Below are positions 1-4,500 of a stretch of 5,990 bases of DNA, one piece after another; position 1 is the first letter of the stretch, and every line of letters starts with the position of its first letter. The notes beneath the pieces were generated by a model that saw only the letters and a program-made list of their open reading frames with translations, made no database searches and was not told the DNA's origin. Both the position numbers and the translations under genes were made by a program. Location of the stretch: assembly GCA_964534335.1 (NCBI GenBank), contig CAZHPS010000436.1, forward strand, positions 1-5,990, read 5' to 3'. This DNA comes from JAABRU01 sp964534335 (GTDB taxonomy: Bacteria > Desulfobacterota > Desulfobacteria > Desulfobacterales > Desulfococcaceae).

Positions 1-24
1 GATCTGTTTTTTTGATACCGCTTT

Positions 25-85
25 TCTATAATAATGTCATCCCTTCCGGGATTTGTAACCCCGGAAGGGGTGATATTATTGTAGA
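25..85. repeat. 26-bp inverted repeat with 9-base spacer
   Basis: Bases 25-50 can pair with 60-85 around the spacer ATTTGTAAC. Of 26 positions, 23 are Watson-Crick. The other three (29/81, 36/74 and 40/70) are G-T opposites that would be wobble pairs in plus-strand RNA. The structure is formed by a type A element meeting an inverted type B element. No T-run follows on either side at the distance expected for an intrinsic terminator. Confidence 0.85.
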
Positions 86-176
86 TGTGATATTATTCCG
101 TCACAGCAAAGATCAAACCCCGGAAGGGGTGATATTATTGTAGATGTGATATTATTCCGTCACAGCAAAGATCAAA
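59..176. repeat. Exact tandem duplication of a 59-bp unit
   Basis: Bases 59-117 and 118-176 are identical over all 59 positions. The unit starts CCCCGGAAGGGGTGATATTA and ends CACAGCAAAGATCAAA. A third, truncated and diverged copy follows at 177-201, where one G of the core is lost. Perfect identity of two adjacent copies indicates recent duplication or ongoing unequal exchange. This unit is the inverted variant of the flanking 54-bp elements. Confidence 0.95.
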
Positions 177-177
177 C

Positions 178-254
178 CCCGGAAGGGTGATATTATTATA
201 GAGGTGACTGTTTTTTTCATGTCATTTTTCTATAATAATGTCATCCCTTGCGGG
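178..254. repeat. Second inverted repeat at the B-to-A junction
   Basis: Bases 178-201 and 230-254 are complementary over about 24 positions with one single-base bulge and a few wobbles or mismatches, separated by a 28-base spacer. It repeats the head-to-head arrangement of the first inverted repeat in the opposite order, so the B array is bracketed on both sides by A elements facing it. Confidence 0.75.
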
Positions 255-338
255 ATTTGATCTGTTTTTTTTATACCGTTTTTCTATAATAATGTCATCC
301 CTTGCGGGATTTGACCTGTTTTTTTCATGCCATTTTTC

Positions 339-1526
339 TTAAAATGTCAGCGTCAGCGCAAGGGAAGTCAGAAAAACATCGTCATCATATCCGGAATCAT
401 TTTCAAATGCAACATATTCCTGAGCAATGTCAATTCCCAGATTGCCGATTTTCATGCCAAATCCATAAGTGATTCCTGATACTTCAGGCCAGTCCCAGCT
501 TTGGCTGCCTCCGGACGGATCCCGGAGAAAATATCCTGCACGGAAAGCCATATTGCTGATACGGGCATTTTCATCTTTGAGAGCCAGTTCTGTTCCAAAG
601 GAAAAACTGCCATATTCCAGATCGCTGTTTCCTTCCTGGGCATCCCCCCAGTCCGTGCTGCCGTACTGAATCCCGGTTGTGAATTCATATTTCTGGGAGC
701 CTTTTCCCTTAAAGTCCATGATGAGGGAGGCGGCTATATCAAAACTGGCCGGTTTTTCATAAAAGAGTTCGGCAATTGCTGTGTCACTTTCCGAAACCAT
801 AGCGGATTTGCCAGCCTCAGTCTGGGATTTTAAACGATAGGTTCCGCCCAGGTTCAGCTTCAGATCTCCGGTATCCACGGCTGTAGCCAGTATGCCCAGG
901 GACCCGGAAAGCCCGGAATCACTGTCATCGGCTGCCTTGTATCCATTGGCAAAACCGGACTGATCCCGGTACACGACTTTGGACTCGCCGATGTCAAGAT
1001 TTACCCATTCCACAGTCCCCCCGAATTTGAGGCGGCCATCAAACACAGGCAGAGCAACAGCAATGGGAATGGCAAAAACCTGAACAGTTTCAATCACATC
1101 TCCCCATGCCATATTCCTTTGATTCCCGTCGTAGGCCCAGTAATTGATGGTATAGGGCCGATGGTAAAACAGACCGATGCCATATTCCTTTTCCTCGTAA
1201 TACGCACCTGCGAACCAGTTGTTCTCACCGGAATCCAGTTCCCCGTTTTCTTCCTCAATGGACGGAGCCTGGGCCCATTCCAGTATTCCGCCAATCTCCT
1301 TTTTTCCGGCCAGCCCGGCAGGATTATACCATACAGCGGACGCGTCATCAGAAACTGCCGTGAATGCTCCGGCCATTGCCCTGGCACGGGTTCCTGGACT
1401 GCTGGAAAACGGGCCTCCTGCAAATGCTGCACCTGCAAATGCTGATACAATCGTCATCACTGTCAGCACACCTCTGACACCGAACACCGAACACCGAACA
1501 CCTGACACCTGCCCCCCGATTTTCAT
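339..1526 (-). CDS. Outer-membrane beta-barrel protein, FadL/OmpP1 or PorV-like
   Basis: A 395-residue protein. The ATG at 1524-1526 is preferred because AAGGA lies 9 bases upstream. Other in-frame starts are ATG 1548-1550, which overlaps the upstream stop as ATGA but lacks a good ribosome site, and GTG 1554-1556. Residues 1-36 look like a signal peptide: basic residues within a repeat-coded stretch, a hydrophobic core (GVLTVMTIVSAFAGAAFA) and an AFA/GG cleavage site. Residues 44-72 carry the N-terminal hatch-type signature (PGTRARAMAGAF, DDASAVWYNPAGL) shared by FadL/TodX-type transporters and PorV/UPF0164-like proteins. The rest alternates polar and hydrophobic residues with aromatic girdles and ends LALTLTF, the terminal Phe typical of barrels folded by the BAM complex. 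Length fits either family. FadL proteins import hydrophobic compounds, and PorV helps release type IX-secreted proteins; the sequence does not decide between them. It follows the giant surface-protein gene by 20 bases and is probably in the same operon. Confidence 0.88.
   Translation of the reverse strand: MKIGGQVSGVRCSVFGVRGVLTVMTIVSAFAGAAFAGGPFSSSPGTRARAMAGAFTAVSDDASAVWYNPAGLAGKKEIGGILEWAQAPSIEEENGELDSGENNWFAGAYYEEKEYGIGLFYHRPYTINYWAYDGNQRNMAWGDVIETVQVFAIPIAVALPVFDGRLKFGGTVEWVNLDIGESKVVYRDQSGFANGYKAADDSDSGLSGSLGILATAVDTGDLKLNLGGTYRLKSQTEAGKSAMVSESDTAIAELFYEKPASFDIAASLIMDFKGKGSQKYEFTTGIQYGSTDWGDAQEGNSDLEYGSFSFGTELALKDENARISNMAFRAGYFLRDPSGGSQSWDWPEVSGITYGFGMKIGNLGIDIAQEYVAFENDSGYDDDVFLTSLALTLTF
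1475..1509 (-). repeat. Heptanucleotide tandem repeat inside the signal-peptide coding region
   Basis: Five consecutive 7-base units on the minus strand: GGTGTCA, then GGTGTTC three times, then GGTGTCA. They encode most of residues 6-18 of the barrel precursor (VSGVRCSVFGVRG), just before the hydrophobic core of the signal peptide. Because 7 is not a multiple of 3, gain or loss of one unit shifts the frame. The pure GGTGTTC unit has no stop codon in any forward frame and reads as the same cyclic heptapeptide (GVRCSVF) in all three. Similar GGTGTTC runs are familiar from intergenic regions of bacteria with many short tandem repeats; here the array is within a gene. Confidence 0.9.
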
Positions 1527-1535
1527 ACAATTCCA

Positions 1536-1544
1536 TCCTTTCCC
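1536..1544 (-). promoter_or_regulatory. Ribosome binding site deciding the barrel start
   Basis: The minus strand reads GGGAAAGGA here. The AAGGA core (1536-1540) ends 9 bases before the ATG at 1524-1526. The upstream alternatives at 1550 and 1556 have no Shine-Dalgarno sequence at a usable distance, so this site favours the shorter protein. It lies in the 20-base gap after the giant gene's stop codon, consistent with translation of the second cistron of a shared mRNA. Confidence 0.7.
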
Positions 1545-1546
1545 GA

Positions 1547-4500
1547 TCATTTCCACAGAATATCCATAAAACAGCCACCGCCGCCTGACCCTATGTCTGA
1601 AACAGCTTCCACAACCTTTTCTCCGTCATTCCTCTCATCCCCGATGGTCGGATCTGTCTGGGATTCAAACAGCATAAAATCCGTAAGATGTCTGCTGGTA
1701 AAAACCACGATTTTATCACCGGCTGTCATAACAGCAATGCCGTCAGCAAGCCAGAACCCGGAAGATGTATTGAAATACATGGGCGCACGCCGGGAGGAAT
1801 TTATAACCGGTATTGCGATTTCCGCAGGATTTGCCAGATTCCGCAGGGACAGAACCGACTTGCTGTCATTGGTCATTTCCGCGCATACCAGCACACCGTG
1901 ACCGTCTGTAATGGCATTGACCAGAAAACACACTGTGAGATGTTTCACCCCGGTTTTCTGCCGGATTTCCGCGATCAGAGCCTCTGATACTGCAAACCGG
2001 GCATCTGTCTCAGAATTTCCTCCTAGACGCACAGGCGCGGGCGAAGAGGTGTCAACTGTCTGTGTGTATATTTTCACATACTCATAACCGTCTGCCGTGA
2101 CAGATGATTTCAGATCAGCGGCTTTGCGGAAGGTTTTGCGTGCGATCTCATCAATAAGCCCGATCTCTTCGGCTGACAGACCGGACGTGCCCTGCTGGCG
2201 GAGCAGCTCGCCCAGAGTTTTCATCATCTTGAACACTTGGGGTTCCGTCATTTCAGGAATGTCTGCAATTCCGTTGAGAATATGGAGCATCCGGGTTCTC
2301 TGCTCCGCAGTGAGTCTGCTGCCTTCATCTGCGCTTTCAATAATCAGGTTGTCGGCAGCACCCATCATTTGGCTGGCCTCGTCCTGCGTGAGTTCCCCGG
2401 ATTCCAGCACTTCCTCCATTCCTTTCAGCACCATGTTCTGCTGCTCCGCACTCAGGTTCAACTCTGAAAGTTCTGAGATGGCCTCAATGCTTTCCTTTTT
2501 GTCAAAATCAGGATCAGCCGAATCCGTGGCCGACAAATTTTCAAGCATTGATTCCTGTTCTGATGTGGGTGCGTCCCGCCGCTCATCACCGGCCTCTGCA
2601 AATCCTTCTGCAATCGCAAGCTGAACCCTGTCTGATCCCGGAAGACTGCCGAATTCATCCCTTACCCTGACGATTGCGGTATACATTCCGCCCTGTTCCG
2701 GTGTCCAACTGAAGGTCTGCCCCTCTCCGGATTTGACCATATTAGCGTTTTTATCCTGAATTGTCCATTCATAAATAATGGTATCGCTCCCCTGTCCCGA
2801 AGCAGTGAGAAAAAGGGGAGTGCCAGGTTCGCCGGTCTGATCTTCGCCCCCGTTTACAGAAAGTTCATTGGGAAAAATGACCGTAATTATGAAATCCTGC
2901 TGGGCAAATGCCCCCAGTGCATCTGTGACACGCAGATTGACATTCTGCATTCCCAAATCTTTTTGTGCAGGAATGCCGGAAAGAAGGCCGGTACCGTCTC
3001 CCTTATCTGTGAGGGCCTGCCAGGGGGCTGTTTTTTCCGCCCAGATTTTCAGAAACTCTCCTGTATGATCTGTATCCGGATCAGCAACTTCAATTTCATA
3101 ACTGTATTCATTGCCGACTTTGGCCTCAATATCCTGGGTGCTGACAAAAAACGGGGCTTCATTTTCCGCCTTCACGCCAATGCTGATCCGGACTTCCCCA
3201 AAAGAATCCAGCGGCAGAAACAAAAGCTCCTCCTCGCTTATGTCCTCTCTTTTCTGCAAATCATCTTTGACCTTGTAGGAAAAACTGACCGTATAATCTG
3301 CACTGCGGTTTATGGGTTCATAATAAAGCAGGTTTTGGGGATCAGAGACAAAAATATCGGTTTTGTCGTCCACCAGTTGGATTTCATAATCTTTGTTTCC
3401 GTCTTTGACCTGGTACAGTTTTCCGTATTCCGGCAGGGACAGGATTTTGTAGCGCACATCATCCCCGTCCGGGTCGGTTCCGCTGACCAGATTATTGAGA
3501 CTGAAAAGAATCCCGTTTTTTTCATCTGCGCCTTCCAGCACACGGGAATCCGCATCCAGCACAGGCGGATTGTTGCGGAATTCATGCGCGCCCATATCTG
3601 CGCGCACGCCATTGAAGGGTCTTGGAATTCCGGCAATATCCGCAGCGGGTACGCCGCCCATATCCGGGGCTCCGGTATTGATGCACGGGGATTCTGCTTT
3701 CACTGTCCAGGTTCCGCTGCCTTCTGCCCCTGCCGCTGCTGCCGGAGAGAAAAACAGGGGATCTGCCTCAGTGCAGTTTTTATATGTGCCGCCAAATGCA
3801 GATCCGCCTATACCTGCGGTTCCACCCTCCACATTGCTGTAAAGGAAAGAAGGCACGGAACCGCTGTCACCAAGCCATATCTGCTGGGAAATTCCCGTGT
3901 CCGCTCCTTTTTCATCCGCGATATGGTTTGTATACACAACTGTGTTTTTCACCACAGGCGAGGAGGTCAGGCAGAAGATTCCCGGCCCTTTGAGGGAAAG
4001 ATTCGCGGCAATGGTGCAACTGGTCACCTTTGGACTGGCATTGATCAGAAACAGGCCTCCTCCATCCACTGTTCCGTTGTTGTTCGCGATAATCAGATTT
4101 GCCAGTTCAGGTGCTCCGCCGTCAATATACAGACCTCCTCCGTCATGTGCCATATTCTGCGTGATAAAATTGTCCTGCATTTTTGCATTGCAGTTTTCCA
4201 GATAAAGGCCGGCTCCCTTTTTGCAGTCTGTATTGCCGGAAATGGTGTTTCCGGTCAGGATCGGACTTCCGTCTTTGCAGTAAATTCCCCCGCCTTTTTC
4301 ACAGAATTTGTTGCCGGTGATGGTATTTCCGGTCAGGGTCGGACTGGCATTGACCAGATAGATTCCTGCACCGTAAACCCCCTCATTTTTGCTGATGGTG
4401 CAGTTTTCCATAATCAGATCCGAATAATTCACCACACCGACCCCACCGGATACAATTCCTTTTACCCCTTCAATCTGACAGTATTTCATCACAGAGGGTT

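Larger units (their letters stand above)
1..349. repeat. Intergenic array of direct and inverted palindromic elements
   Basis: This is the only long gene-free stretch, and repeats fill it. Type A copies (plus orientation, about 54 bases) lie at 1-55, 207-260 and 261-314, with a degenerate copy at 315-349. Each has a T-run, then CTATAATAATGTCATCCCTT and a GGG box. Type B copies are inverted relative to A and have a different middle: 59-117, 118-176 and a partial copy at 177-201. Both types share the ends TTTGATCT and the CCC-loop-GGG core, so they are variants of one element family. The array may continue past the left edge. No ORF, tRNA or transposase is visible. It resembles REP or MITE-like intergenic elements; mobility is not shown. 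Confidence 0.9.

Noticed and set aside
27..32. TATAAT, a perfect -10-like hexamer in type A elements
   Set aside because: It is part of the palindromic element, occurs in each intact copy, has no convincing -35 hexamer at 16-18 bases and leads to no plus-strand gene.
207..338. Rho-independent terminator for the operon
   Set aside because: Read on the minus strand the short hairpins are followed by A-runs rather than T-runs. On the plus strand T-runs occur, but 8 bases or more after a weak 5-bp stem.
1..338. CRISPR array
   Set aside because: Copies are adjacent or inverted with no unique spacers of constant length between identical repeats.
1348..1578. A short minus-strand frame containing GVRCSVFGVRC
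   Set aside because: It is the heptamer array read in another frame and continues into the barrel gene out of frame; there is no signal peptide core or domain.
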